Below the pieces are notes generated by a model, which saw nothing but the letters and a program-made list of their open reading frames with translations, searched no databases and had not been told where the DNA came from. A stretch of 64,000 nt of DNA, taken from NCBI RefSeq assembly GCF_031921685.1, contig NZ_JAPDHU010000003.1, forward strand, positions 62,001 to 126,000, read 5' to 3'. Numbering within the stretch: the stretch's first letter is position 1; each line of letters opens with the position of its first letter. Positions 45,308-53,956 of this stretch are shown here, in pieces. A program made the translations under genes and the position numbers. The DNA comes from Terripilifer sp031921685. Its GTDB lineage: Bacteria > Pseudomonadota > Alphaproteobacteria > Rhizobiales > Beijerinckiaceae.

Positions 45308-47371
45308 ATGGGGCGCTATCGGGTCACCGTCGATACGGGCGGCACGTTCTCGGATTTCGTATATCTCGACGAAGACACCGACGAAATCACGGTCGCCAAG
45401 ATTCCCTCTACCCCCGACGACCCATCCAGAGCCATTCTCGCCGGCATCGAGCAGCTGATCGAAAAAGGCGTCTTGCCAATCGACATCCGCTATTTCTGCC
45501 ACGGCACCACGGTCGGCACCAACGCGCTACTCGAAGGCAAAGGCGTGCGTACTGGTCTTCTCGTCACGCAAGGATTCCGCGGCATTTACGAGGTGCAGGA
45601 ACAGTCGCGTCCGCACGGGCCAACCATCTTCGACATCATGTACGACAAGCCCGCTCTGCTCGCACCGGCGAGCCAGACCGGTGAGGTGCGTGAGCGGATC
45701 GCTTCTAACGGCGAAATGCTCATCCCGCTCGATGAGGCGCAGATCCGGACGGAAGCGCGGCGCCTCGGCAAGAGCGGCGTTGAATCGATCGCCGTCTGCC
45801 TCTTGTTCTCCTTCCTGCGACCCGACCACGAAGCGCGTGTACGTGCCATCATCGAGGAGGAAATTCCGGGTTGCAGCGTCTCGTTGTCGAGCGAGATCGT
45901 GCCGCAGATCCGGGAATATTATCGCCTGTCGACGACCGTCATCAATGCTTATCTGCAGCCGATCCTTGCGCGCTATATCGCCAATCTCGATCGCCGCCTC
46001 AGCGGCGTCGGCGTTGCGACGCCGCAGAAATACATCATGCAGTCCAATGGCGGCATGTCGACCTTTACAGCAACGGCAAAAAAGGCCGTTGCCACCGTGC
46101 TCTCAGGCCCGGCGGGCGGCGTCACGGCCAGCATGCAGGCCTGTCGCACGACGGGATTTTTGAACCTCATCACTTTCGACATGGGCGGCACGTCCTGCGA
46201 CGTAGCCCTCATCAAAGACGGTGAACCTTCGCTCAGCAACCGCGGCAAGATCGAAGGCCGCGACATCGCTTTGCCGATGATCGACATCAATACGGTCTCG
46301 GCTGGCGGCGGCACGCTGGCCCGCGTCGACCGGTTCGGCACGCTCGAGGTCGGTCCCGAAAGCGCCGGCGCGCAGCCCGGACCCGCCTGCTACGGGCGCG
46401 GTGGCGAGCAGCCGACGATCACCGATTGCAATCTCGTGCTGGGCTATCTCTCGCCCGACAATTTCTTGGGTGGTCAGATGACGCTCGACCGCGTCCGAGC
46501 GCATCTGGCGGTCGAAACCCATGTGGCGAAGCAACTCGACATGGATGCGCCCAAAGCCGCCGAAGGCATTGTGCGTATCATCAACGTCAAGATGCAAGAG
46601 GCCATCAAGGCAATCTCCACTATGCGCGGCCACGATCTGCGCGACTTCATGCTGCTCGCCTTTGGCGGCGCTGGGCCGCTACATGCAGGCCGCATCGCCG
46701 CGGATCTCGGCATGGCTGGCGTTATCGTGCCGCCATTCCCGGGTGTTTATTCCGCCATGGGTCTCGTCATGTCAGACGTGAAGCACGATTACATCCGCTC
46801 GCGTCTCTCGCCACTCGCCGATGTGACGGAAAGCCAGATCAACACGATTTTCGACGATCTCGCCCGACAGGCGCGCGAAGATCTTGCCGCCGAACATTTT
46901 GCTGAGCCACAAACCTGCATCGAGCCAGCACTCGATATGCGTTACGCCGGCCAGGGCTACGAGATCACTGTGCCTTGTGACGCCGTTCTCAAGCCTGGCG
47001 CCATCAAGGCGCTGCGCCAGCACTTTGACAGGTTACACAAGGAGAGCTTCGGCCACACCGCGCCCGACGAGCCAGTCGAAATCGTCTCTTACCGCCTGCG
47101 CGGCGTCGGCCTCGTACCACCCGTGAAAATCCCGAAGTTTGCGCCGAGCGGCACGAAACTCGCGGACGCGCTGCGCGAAACGCGCAAGGCGCAATTCGAC
47201 GGAAAAATCGTCGATTGCCCGGTCTACCAGCGCGAGAAGCTCGATGTCGGCGCCAACTTCATAGGCCCTGCCATCATCGACCAGCTCGATTGCACCACGG
47301 TACTCTTTCCGGGGCACACCGCGCGGGTCGATGCCTACCGCAACATCATTATGACCGTACAGGAGGCCTGA
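45308..47371 (+). CDS. hyuA: Hydantoinase A/oxoprolinase-family ATP-dependent enzyme subunit
   Basis: A 687-residue HyuA-type subunit. These enzymes use ATP to open or carboxylate cyclic amides or ketones (N-methylhydantoinase, 5-oxoprolinase, acetone and acetophenone carboxylases). The N-terminal actin-like ATPase segment YRVTVDTGGTFSDFVYLDE and the second nucleotide block DMGGTSCDVALI (about residues 297-308), with SAGGGTLARVD next, are clear. The C-terminal domain has MRYAGQGYEITVP. Translationally close to hyuB (two bases). Which reaction is catalysed cannot be told from sequence; the SDR and beta-hydroxyacid dehydrogenase downstream suggest a carboxylated or ring-opened product. Confidence 0.88.
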   Translation: MGRYRVTVDTGGTFSDFVYLDEDTDEITVAKIPSTPDDPSRAILAGIEQLIEKGVLPIDIRYFCHGTTVGTNALLEGKGVRTGLLVTQGFRGIYEVQEQSRPHGPTIFDIMYDKPALLAPASQTGEVRERIASNGEMLIPLDEAQIRTEARRLGKSGVESIAVCLLFSFLRPDHEARVRAIIEEEIPGCSVSLSSEIVPQIREYYRLSTTVINAYLQPILARYIANLDRRLSGVGVATPQKYIMQSNGGMSTFTATAKKAVATVLSGPAGGVTASMQACRTTGFLNLITFDMGGTSCDVALIKDGEPSLSNRGKIEGRDIALPMIDINTVSAGGGTLARVDRFGTLEVGPESAGAQPGPACYGRGGEQPTITDCNLVLGYLSPDNFLGGQMTLDRVRAHLAVETHVAKQLDMDAPKAAEGIVRIINVKMQEAIKAISTMRGHDLRDFMLLAFGGAGPLHAGRIAADLGMAGVIVPPFPGVYSAMGLVMSDVKHDYIRSRLSPLADVTESQINTIFDDLARQAREDLAAEHFAEPQTCIEPALDMRYAGQGYEITVPCDAVLKPGAIKALRQHFDRLHKESFGHTAPDEPVEIVSYRLRGVGLVPPVKIPKFAPSGTKLADALRETRKAQFDGKIVDCPVYQREKLDVGANFIGPAIIDQLDCTTVLFPGHTARVDAYRNIIMTVQEA

Positions 47372-47373
47372 GC

Positions 47374-49107
47374 ATGACGGGCGAACATAAGCTCGATCCT
47401 GTCGACCTCGAAATCATGCGCGCGAGCCTCGACGGCATCGTACAGGAAATGCAAAATTCTCTTTTCCGCACCGGCTTCTCGACCATCGTGCGCGAATCAC
47501 AAGACGCTTCCTGCGCGATCATGAATTCAAAAGGCGAGGTTATCGCCCAGCATGTCGTGCTGCCGCTGCATATAGGCTCATTCCCAGCTTGCTGCGAGGC
47601 GGTGCTGCGCGCCTATGACGATATCGAGCCCGGTGACGCCTATGCGATCAACCATCCCTATGAAGGCGGCAGCCCCCACGCGCCAGACATGGCAATCTTG
47701 ACGCCCGTCTTCGTCGACGGCGAACTGATGGGTTTTTGCGGTTCCATCGCTCACAAAAGCGATATCGGCGGCCCGGTGCCGGGGTCCTGCTCCGGCCAGG
47801 CACGCGAGACTTTCAACGAGGGCCTGCATTTACCGGCCATACGCTATCAGCGCGGCTACCAGCGCAACATCGAGATCGAACGCATCATCGCCGCCAACAG
47901 CCGCACGCCCGAACTCGTGCTCGGCGACATGCGCGGGCAGCTTGGCTCGAGCCGCCTCGGCGAGGAGCGTCTCGGCGCACTGTTCACAAAATTCGGCCGC
48001 GCCACGGTGAAAGCTTGTTTCGAGCGGCTATTGGAACTCTCGCAATTGCGCATGCGCGCCGCCATCGGTGAATGGCGCGACGGCCGTTACGAGGCAGAGC
48101 GCTTCGTTGATGACGACGGCATCGAACTGAATAGACCGGTACGCATCCATGTCGTCGCGGAGAAGCGAGGCGATAGCATCCATTTCGATTTTTCCGGATC
48201 CGCCGACCAGACGCGCGGACCGGCAAACATTCGCCCACCACTCGTCAAAGCCGCCTGCGCTTATGTGCTGATCGCGCTGGTCGACCCCGACATCTTCGTC
48301 AATTCTGGCCTCTTCAACGCCTTCACCATCACGGCGCGCGAGGGCAGCGTGATGAACCCCCTATTTCCCGCGCCGGTTAACACGTATAATCCGACCGTGC
48401 ACGCAACCGTGGAATCGGTCTTCGCGGCGCTCACCAATATCGTGCCAGCCAAGGCGCGCGCCGACGGTTGCGGCAGCCGTTCGATTATCATCGGCGGCCG
48501 CGCCACCAACACCGGCAAGGGCTATGTCCAATATGAAATCCTGGGCGGCGGCGCCGGCGCGCGGACGAGCAAAGATGGGACATCTGGCACATCCGTCAAC
48601 CAAAGCAATGCCAAGATTGCATCGATCGAAATCATCGAGAGCGAATTCCCGACGCGCGTCGAGCGGTTCGAGCTGATCCGCGATTCCGGTGGCCCCGGCA
48701 AATTCCGCGGCGGTCTGGGTATTCGGCGCGAATATACAAACCTGGCTGAGGCACGTTTCTCGATCCGCTCGACCAAGCATGTCATCGCGCCCAATGGTGC
48801 TGCGGGCGGCGGCAAGGGCCGCACAGGCGATATCCTGATCAATCCCGGCAAGGTCGAGGAAAAGCAGCTGCCGACGCGTTACGCGGATTATCCCCTGAAG
48901 TCAGGCGATCATTTCCAGCTCGATACGCCAGGTGGAGGTGGCTTGGGAGACCCGCTGGAGCGTGATCCGGCGCTAGTGCTCCGCGACATTCGAGAAGGAT
49001 ATCTTTCCGTGGACGCAGCGTTACGCGACTATGGAGTCATCATGGCCGGCGATGTGGTAAACGAAGCCGCTACCAAGAAAGAACGCGCCACCCGAGCACG
49101 CGGCTAA
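47374..49107 (+). CDS. hyuB: Hydantoinase B/oxoprolinase-family subunit
   Basis: A 577-residue HyuB-type partner of the preceding HyuA protein. ATG at 47374 has AGGAGG seven bases upstream. Family blocks: SLDGIVQEMQNSLFRTGFST, the NHPYEGGSPHAPDMAILTPVF metal-site segment (about residues 90-110), GNIRPP-type (PANIRPPLVKAACAYV), and the C-terminal GGGGLGDPLERDP. Together with HyuA it forms the catalytic complex. Length typical. Confidence 0.9.
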   Translation: MTGEHKLDPVDLEIMRASLDGIVQEMQNSLFRTGFSTIVRESQDASCAIMNSKGEVIAQHVVLPLHIGSFPACCEAVLRAYDDIEPGDAYAINHPYEGGSPHAPDMAILTPVFVDGELMGFCGSIAHKSDIGGPVPGSCSGQARETFNEGLHLPAIRYQRGYQRNIEIERIIAANSRTPELVLGDMRGQLGSSRLGEERLGALFTKFGRATVKACFERLLELSQLRMRAAIGEWRDGRYEAERFVDDDGIELNRPVRIHVVAEKRGDSIHFDFSGSADQTRGPANIRPPLVKAACAYVLIALVDPDIFVNSGLFNAFTITAREGSVMNPLFPAPVNTYNPTVHATVESVFAALTNIVPAKARADGCGSRSIIIGGRATNTGKGYVQYEILGGGAGARTSKDGTSGTSVNQSNAKIASIEIIESEFPTRVERFELIRDSGGPGKFRGGLGIRREYTNLAEARFSIRSTKHVIAPNGAAGGGKGRTGDILINPGKVEEKQLPTRYADYPLKSGDHFQLDTPGGGGLGDPLERDPALVLRDIREGYLSVDAALRDYGVIMAGDVVNEAATKKERATRARG

Positions 49108-49129
49108 ACAGGAAACACTAGGAGACAGC

Positions 49130-49888
49130 ATGACCGCCAAGCTCGCCAACAAGGTCGCCATCGTCACGGGCGCGGGCCGCAACATCGGTGAGGACGTTGC
49201 CAAACTGCTGGCGTTGGAAGGCGCCGCTGTCGCCGTCATCGACCTCGATAAGGGCCGCGCCGATAAGGTCGCGGACGACATCATTGCCGCGGGCGGCAAG
49301 GCCAAGGGCTTCGTCTGCGATGTTGGCAAGGAGGAGGACATTATCGCGGCGGTGAAGGGTATCATCGCTGAATGGGGCCACGTCGACATTCTCGTCAACA
49401 ACGCCGCCATATCCGACAATAAGCATATGTTCGATATCACGACGGAGGAATGGAATCGCACGCTGGCGATCACACTGACCGGTCCCTTTATCTTCGCCAA
49501 ACATGCCGCCAAAGCGATGGTGGAGAAAGGTATCGCCGGCGCGATCGTCAATGTGAGCTCGACTTCGGGCTACTATGGTCGTGACCGCGCGATCGGCTAC
49601 ACGACCGCCAAAGGCGGGATCGTCAATATGACGCGTTCCATGGCGATCCAGCTCGCTCCCCACAACATCCGCGTCAACAGCGTGGTGCCAAACAAAATCG
49701 GTTCGCCGGTCGGCCGCGACACCTTCAACCCCGACCGCAAGGTGGTGAACCTACGCAACCGTCACGGCCTGCCGGCCGATCTCGCCAAAGCCATCCTATT
49801 TCTCGTGTCAGACGATTCGGATTTTGTCGCCGGTACCGCGCTCTGGGTCGACGGCGGCGTCTCGGCGATCATGCCAGGCAGTGATTGA
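49130..49888 (+). CDS. Short-chain dehydrogenase/reductase
   Basis: A 252-residue classical SDR. TGAGRNIGEDVAKLL (nucleotide motif), VNNAAISDN, catalytic Ser in VSSTSGYYG and YTTAK are all present, with a C-terminal ALWVDGGVSAIMPGSD. GGAG precedes the ATG. Third gene of the hyu operon, 22 bp after hyuB; probably oxidises or reduces an alcohol/ketone intermediate of the pathway. Confidence 0.88.
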   Translation: MTAKLANKVAIVTGAGRNIGEDVAKLLALEGAAVAVIDLDKGRADKVADDIIAAGGKAKGFVCDVGKEEDIIAAVKGIIAEWGHVDILVNNAAISDNKHMFDITTEEWNRTLAITLTGPFIFAKHAAKAMVEKGIAGAIVNVSSTSGYYGRDRAIGYTTAKGGIVNMTRSMAIQLAPHNIRVNSVVPNKIGSPVGRDTFNPDRKVVNLRNRHGLPADLAKAILFLVSDDSDFVAGTALWVDGGVSAIMPGSD

Positions 49889-49900
49889 GGAGTATGAGGC

Positions 49901-50776
49901 ATGAAGACCCTCGGTTTCATCGGTACCGGCGGCATGGGCAGCGGCATGGCGGCAAACCTGATCAAGGCGGGCTATCGCCTCGTCGTGAACGACCTCGACC
50001 GCAATCGCGCCAAGGGGTTGGATGATCAGGGCGCCTTATTCAAAGAGTCCCCGAAGGCCGTGGCTGAATCCTGCGAGCTCGTGCTTTCGATGCTGCCGAA
50101 CAACGATGCGGTCAAAGCCGTCGCTCTCGGCAAGGGCGGGCTCATCGAAGCGGTAGACGGCGCCGCGACGTGGATCGATTTCAGCAGCATCGACAAGGAC
50201 ACGATCGTCGCGGTCGAAAGAGAATTATCCAAGAAGGATTGGACCGTCATCGATGCTTCCGCCGGCGGCGTTGAGGAAGTCGCAGCGGCCGGCACCCTGA
50301 CGCTCTGGCTTTCAGGTTCCAGAATCTTGTTCGACGAACATCAACCGATCTTCAAGGCGATGGGCAAGTCGATCCTGCATGTCGGCGAACTCGGCAACGC
50401 CAAGCTCATCAAGAATGCCATGGCGATGCTCGCCGCCGTCCAACACATGAGCCTCGTCGAGATCGGTACATGGCTCAAAAAAGGCGGTCTCGACGAGTCC
50501 ACCTTCCAATCCGTCATCAAGAACTCCCCGCAGGATTCGGAGGCGAGCCGACGCATCATGGACATTGTGGTCAGCCGTAAGTTCAAGCCACGCAAATCCT
50601 GGATGCCGAAAGATGTTGGCTTCGGGCTCGACATGGCCCGCGAGATGGAAGTCCCGATGCCGTTCGTCAGCCTCGCTTCCCAGATGTTCGCCATCGCCCA
50701 GGCGACCGGCCAGGACGGCTACGAAGCAACAGGCATTGCCTGCAACGTCTACGACGTGATCAACGGCAAGCCATAA
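49901..50776 (+). CDS. 3-hydroxyisobutyrate dehydrogenase-family (beta-hydroxyacid) dehydrogenase
   Basis: A 291-residue beta-hydroxyacid dehydrogenase. NAD-binding GTGGMGSGMAANLIKAGY near residue 8, the substrate-binding segment DASAGGVEEVAAAGTLTLW (family: DAPVSGG..GA..GTL), and the catalytic Lys in NAKLIKNAMAML. The second motif is degenerate (ASAGGVEEVAA), so the acid substrate may be unusual. Follows the SDR gene by 12 bp; the last intact gene of the operon. Confidence 0.87.
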   Translation: MKTLGFIGTGGMGSGMAANLIKAGYRLVVNDLDRNRAKGLDDQGALFKESPKAVAESCELVLSMLPNNDAVKAVALGKGGLIEAVDGAATWIDFSSIDKDTIVAVERELSKKDWTVIDASAGGVEEVAAAGTLTLWLSGSRILFDEHQPIFKAMGKSILHVGELGNAKLIKNAMAMLAAVQHMSLVEIGTWLKKGGLDESTFQSVIKNSPQDSEASRRIMDIVVSRKFKPRKSWMPKDVGFGLDMAREMEVPMPFVSLASQMFAIAQATGQDGYEATGIACNVYDVINGKP

Positions 50777-50784
50777 CATCGGAC

Positions 50785-51099
50785 TTGATTTCGTTGGTGC
50801 AAGTCGTGATGAACATCCTCTTGGCCACGATCTCCGGGCCGGCCGCCACGACTTTGGTTGAGATTTTCCCACCCAAAAATCGGACGACATGGCTCTCGGC
50901 TTCTTATTGCGTCGCCGTGACCGTAGGTGGCGGATTTGCACCATTCGCCGCGACCTGGCTGATTGCTCAAACAGTATCTTCAACGGCTCCGGTGCTCTAT
51001 GTCACTGCGGCGGCGGCAATCGGATTTCTCACCATCGCAACATATGGCGATGCTCGTGCGAAAACTCAGAAACAGTCCGTATTGAAAGCCGCCGAGTAA
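50785..51099 (+). pseudogene. C-terminal fragment of an MFS (metabolite:H+ symporter) transporter
   Basis: The 104-residue frame has ISGPAATTLVEIFPPKNRTTWLSASYCVAVTVGGGFAPFAATWLIAQ, which matches the last third of MHS-type MFS transporters. A complete protein would be about 430 residues, so helices 1-8 or so are missing. It begins directly after the stop of the preceding dehydrogenase, suggesting that a deletion joined the operon end to the middle of a transporter gene. It may once have been the importer of this operon. Confidence 0.75.
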
Positions 51100-51148
51100 A
51101 TCAGCGACAAGCTTCAGCGTGCGAACCGCGCTTAAACGCAAAATGCAA

Positions 51149-51176
51149 ATGGCGCCACGGTAAACCGTAGCGCCAT
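51149..51176 (-). terminator. Hairpin terminator after mmsA
   Basis: ATGGCGC-C-ACGGT / ACCGT-A-GCGCCAT form a 12-bp stem with one mismatch and a tight loop, 22 bp past the mmsA stop. On the minus strand it is followed by TTGCATTTTGC. It can also end transcription from the plus-strand hyu operon. Confidence 0.6.
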
Positions 51177-51197
51177 TCTCAACACAGCTTAGCCGAA

Positions 51198-52697
51198 TTA
51201 CTTCATCGTCGGCATGACAAATTCAGCACCGGCGCGAATTCCAGTCGGCCAACGCGAGGTAATCGTCTTCAAACGCGTATAGAAGCGCACGCCTTCGGGC
51301 CCGTGCATGTGATGATCGCCGAACAAAGAGGATTTCCAGCCACCGAAGGAGTGAAAAGCCATCGGCACTGGAATCGGCACGTTGATACCGACCATCCCCA
51401 CTTTGATGTCATGCGCGAATTCACGGGCCGCATCGCCATCGCGGGTGAAGATCGCAGTGCCGTTGCCGAATTCGTGTTCGTTGATCAGCTTCGCCGCAGT
51501 GGCATAGCTGTCGGCGCGCGTCACGGCGAGAACGGGACCGAATATCTCCTCCCTGTAGATTTTCATGTCAGGCGTCACGTGATCGAACAGCGTGCCGCCG
51601 ATGAAATATCCGTCCTCATATCCTTGCAGCTTCAACCCGCGCCCATCGACGACGAGCTTGGCGCCCTCAGCTTCGCCGGCATCCACATAGCTCTTGACCT
51701 TCTCAAGATGCTGCTTGGTGACAAGCGGCCCCATCTCGGCCTCGGGATCGGTCCCGTCGCCGATCTTGAGCGCACGCACCTTCGGCTCGAGTTTCGCGAT
51801 GAGAGCATTCGCCGTCTTCTCGCCGACCGGAACGGCAACCGAGATCGCCATGCAGCGCTCGCCGGCGGAGCCATAGGCGGCCCCCATCAGCGCGTCGACG
51901 GCCTGGTCCAGATCGGCATCGGGCATGATGATCATATGATTCTTGGCCCCGCCCAGCGCCTGACAACGCTTTCCAGTTCTCGCCGCCGTCTCATAGATAT
52001 ATTTGGCGATTGGCGTCGAACCGACAAAGCTGATCGCCTGAATGTCCGGATCGTGGAGAAGCGCGTCCACCGCCTCCTTGTCGCCTTGCACGACGTTGAA
52101 CACGCCATCGGGAAGCCCCGCCTCCTTCAGCCACTTCGCCAGCAGCAGAGAAGCGGAAGGATCGCGTTCGGACGGCTTGAGAATGAAGCAATTGCCGCAG
52201 GCGATCGCCACGGGGAACATCCACATCGGCACCATGGCCGGAAAGTTGAACGGCGTGATGCCGGCGACCACGCCCAGCGGTTGGCGCAGCGCGTGACTGT
52301 CGACACGGGTGCCGACGTTCTCGGTGATTTCGCCCTTCAGAAGCTGCGCCGCGGACGTTGCGAACTCCACAACTTCCATGCCGCGCTGGATCTCACCCTT
52401 GGCATCTGACAGCACCTTGCCATGCTCGGCGGTGATGACGGCCGCAAGTTCGTCGGTCCGTTCTTCGAGGATACGCAGGAAGGCGTTGAGGATCCGGCCC
52501 CGCCGCAACGGCGTGGTCGCCGCCCAACCAGGGGCCGCCGCGAGGGCCGCCTCGACCGCCGATCGAACCTCGGAGGTCGCCGCGAGAGCGACTGTCGCCG
52601 ATTGCGCGCCTGTCGCCGGATTGAACACGGGAGCGGACCGGCCGCTGCTGCCGGATGTCTCGGCGCCGCCGATGAAGTGATTGATAACCTTGGACAT
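51198..52697 (-). CDS. mmsA: CoA-acylating methylmalonate-semialdehyde dehydrogenase-type enzyme
   Basis: A 499-residue aldehyde dehydrogenase that converts methylmalonate or malonate semialdehyde to propionyl-CoA or acetyl-CoA. Family marks: TPFNFPAMVPMWMFP, the Cys in AGERCMAISVAVPVG (SAGERCMA is typical of MmsA/IolA), and the missing general-base Glu of ordinary ALDHs (LGGAKNHMI instead of LGGK with Glu). ATG at 52697 with GGAG upstream; the frame runs on to 52787. Divergent from a LysR gene. It can complete the breakdown of 3-hydroxyisobutyrate-type acids produced by the neighbouring hyu operon. Confidence 0.9.
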   Translation of the reverse strand: MSKVINHFIGGAETSGSSGRSAPVFNPATGAQSATVALAATSEVRSAVEAALAAAPGWAATTPLRRGRILNAFLRILEERTDELAAVITAEHGKVLSDAKGEIQRGMEVVEFATSAAQLLKGEITENVGTRVDSHALRQPLGVVAGITPFNFPAMVPMWMFPVAIACGNCFILKPSERDPSASLLLAKWLKEAGLPDGVFNVVQGDKEAVDALLHDPDIQAISFVGSTPIAKYIYETAARTGKRCQALGGAKNHMIIMPDADLDQAVDALMGAAYGSAGERCMAISVAVPVGEKTANALIAKLEPKVRALKIGDGTDPEAEMGPLVTKQHLEKVKSYVDAGEAEGAKLVVDGRGLKLQGYEDGYFIGGTLFDHVTPDMKIYREEIFGPVLAVTRADSYATAAKLINEHEFGNGTAIFTRDGDAAREFAHDIKVGMVGINVPIPVPMAFHSFGGWKSSLFGDHHMHGPEGVRFYTRLKTITSRWPTGIRAGAEFVMPTMK

Positions 52698-52761
52698 GTG
52701 ATCTCCGCGCTCTCGCCGGCTCCATTCGACGGCCTTGACGTTGCGACCACATTCATTGAAT

Positions 52762-52771
52762 GTCATATGAC
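52762..52771. promoter_or_regulatory. 10-bp palindrome between mmsA and lysR
   Basis: GTCATATGAC is perfectly symmetrical and lies in the 122-bp divergent gap, 65 bp from the mmsA start and 49 bp from the lysR start. A likely site for the LysR regulator. Confidence 0.35.
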
Positions 52772-52819
52772 GCACATCAACGCTCATTTTTCGGCAATCA
52801 TTGTGCAGATTTTGTAGTC

Positions 52820-53710
52820 ATGGATTGGGATCATCTGCGCATCTTCCTGGCCGTCGCCCGGCACGGGCAATTGCTCGCCGCTGCCCGCCGCCTCGGATTG
52901 ACTCATTCGACCGTCGCCCGGCGGCTCGACGCGCTGGAGCTCTCACTGGGCGCGCGCCTGTTCGACCGCCGGCCGGCGGGCTGCATCATGACCCAGGCCG
53001 GCGAGCGCCTTCTCCCCGTCGCAGAGCGGATCGAGTTCGAACTTCTGGGCATTGCCGAAACCATCACGAACGAAGAAGCTGATGTCTCCGGCACCGTGCG
53101 GATTGGCGCCCCCGATGGATTGGGCAATTACTTCCTCGCCACTGAGCTGGGCGAGCTGACCCGCCGCTATCCCAATCTGATCGTCGAACTCGTCCCGCTG
53201 CCCAGAACATTCTCGCTCTCGCGGCGAGAGGCGGATCTCGCAATCGTTCTCGACAGACCGATAGAGGGACGCTTGCTTGTCTCTCGCTTGATTGACTACA
53301 CGCTGAGCGTCTACGCGGCCGAAAGCTATCTGGAGCGACACGGTAAACCAATCTCCATGGAAGCTCTGCGCGACCACACCGTTGTTACGGGCGTTGACGA
53401 TCTCGCCTATGCTTCTGCTTTGGATTATTCGACCGTTTTGCAAGAGCAAGCTGGCCGGATATTCCGGTGCGCCAGTGTCATGGGACAGATCGAAGCCGTA
53501 AGATTTGGCACCGGCATCGGCGTCCTCCATGATTTCGCGGCGCTCTCCATCGACGGCCTTGTCCGCATTCTTCCGGATGTCAGCTTTCGACGCAGCTATT
53601 TCCTGCTGTCGCATCCAGATGCGAGCACGATCAGACGTGTCACGGTTCTGCGCGATTTCATCACCCGCCGCTTCCGGGAGGAACATCTGAGGTTCCTCCC
53701 TTCAGGATGA
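52820..53710 (+). CDS. LysR-family regulator
   Basis: A 296-residue LysR transcription factor, start at ATG 52820 (MDWDHLRIFLAVARHGQLLAAARRLGLTHSTVARRL is the HTH). No clear Shine-Dalgarno; the frame is open to 52760. The effector domain has GTVRIGAPDGLGNYFLA. Divergent from mmsA, which it probably activates. The C-terminal domain resembles regulators of amino-acid catabolism such as those of mmsA neighbours. Confidence 0.86.
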   Translation: MDWDHLRIFLAVARHGQLLAAARRLGLTHSTVARRLDALELSLGARLFDRRPAGCIMTQAGERLLPVAERIEFELLGIAETITNEEADVSGTVRIGAPDGLGNYFLATELGELTRRYPNLIVELVPLPRTFSLSRREADLAIVLDRPIEGRLLVSRLIDYTLSVYAAESYLERHGKPISMEALRDHTVVTGVDDLAYASALDYSTVLQEQAGRIFRCASVMGQIEAVRFGTGIGVLHDFAALSIDGLVRILPDVSFRRSYFLLSHPDASTIRRVTVLRDFITRRFREEHLRFLPSG

Positions 53711-53956
53711 TCGGGACATCCGATTTGAAACGGGTAAAGAAGCGGGCCATTCACAAGTTGAATTTGGTTGCGGGGAGCTGATTGTTTCGCGCCACAGCGT
53801 AGCGGTTCCTACGGCGTAATATCCCCAGAAAGCCAATCCACTCACCAATCCAAAGTGCGGATCACCGTCCAACGCGTCCCGCGAGATCTGACATCTACCC
53901 CGCCAGCTCTTGAAACGTATCGCAGCAATATCGGCACTATTCTATCCGATCGGCTG

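Noticed and set aside
51303..52409. A 368-codon plus-strand open frame
   Set aside because: Antisense to mmsA, no family motif, unusual residue composition.
53711..53956. Intergenic region after the LysR gene examined for a small gene or terminator
   Set aside because: No convincing frame, hairpin or repeat was seen.
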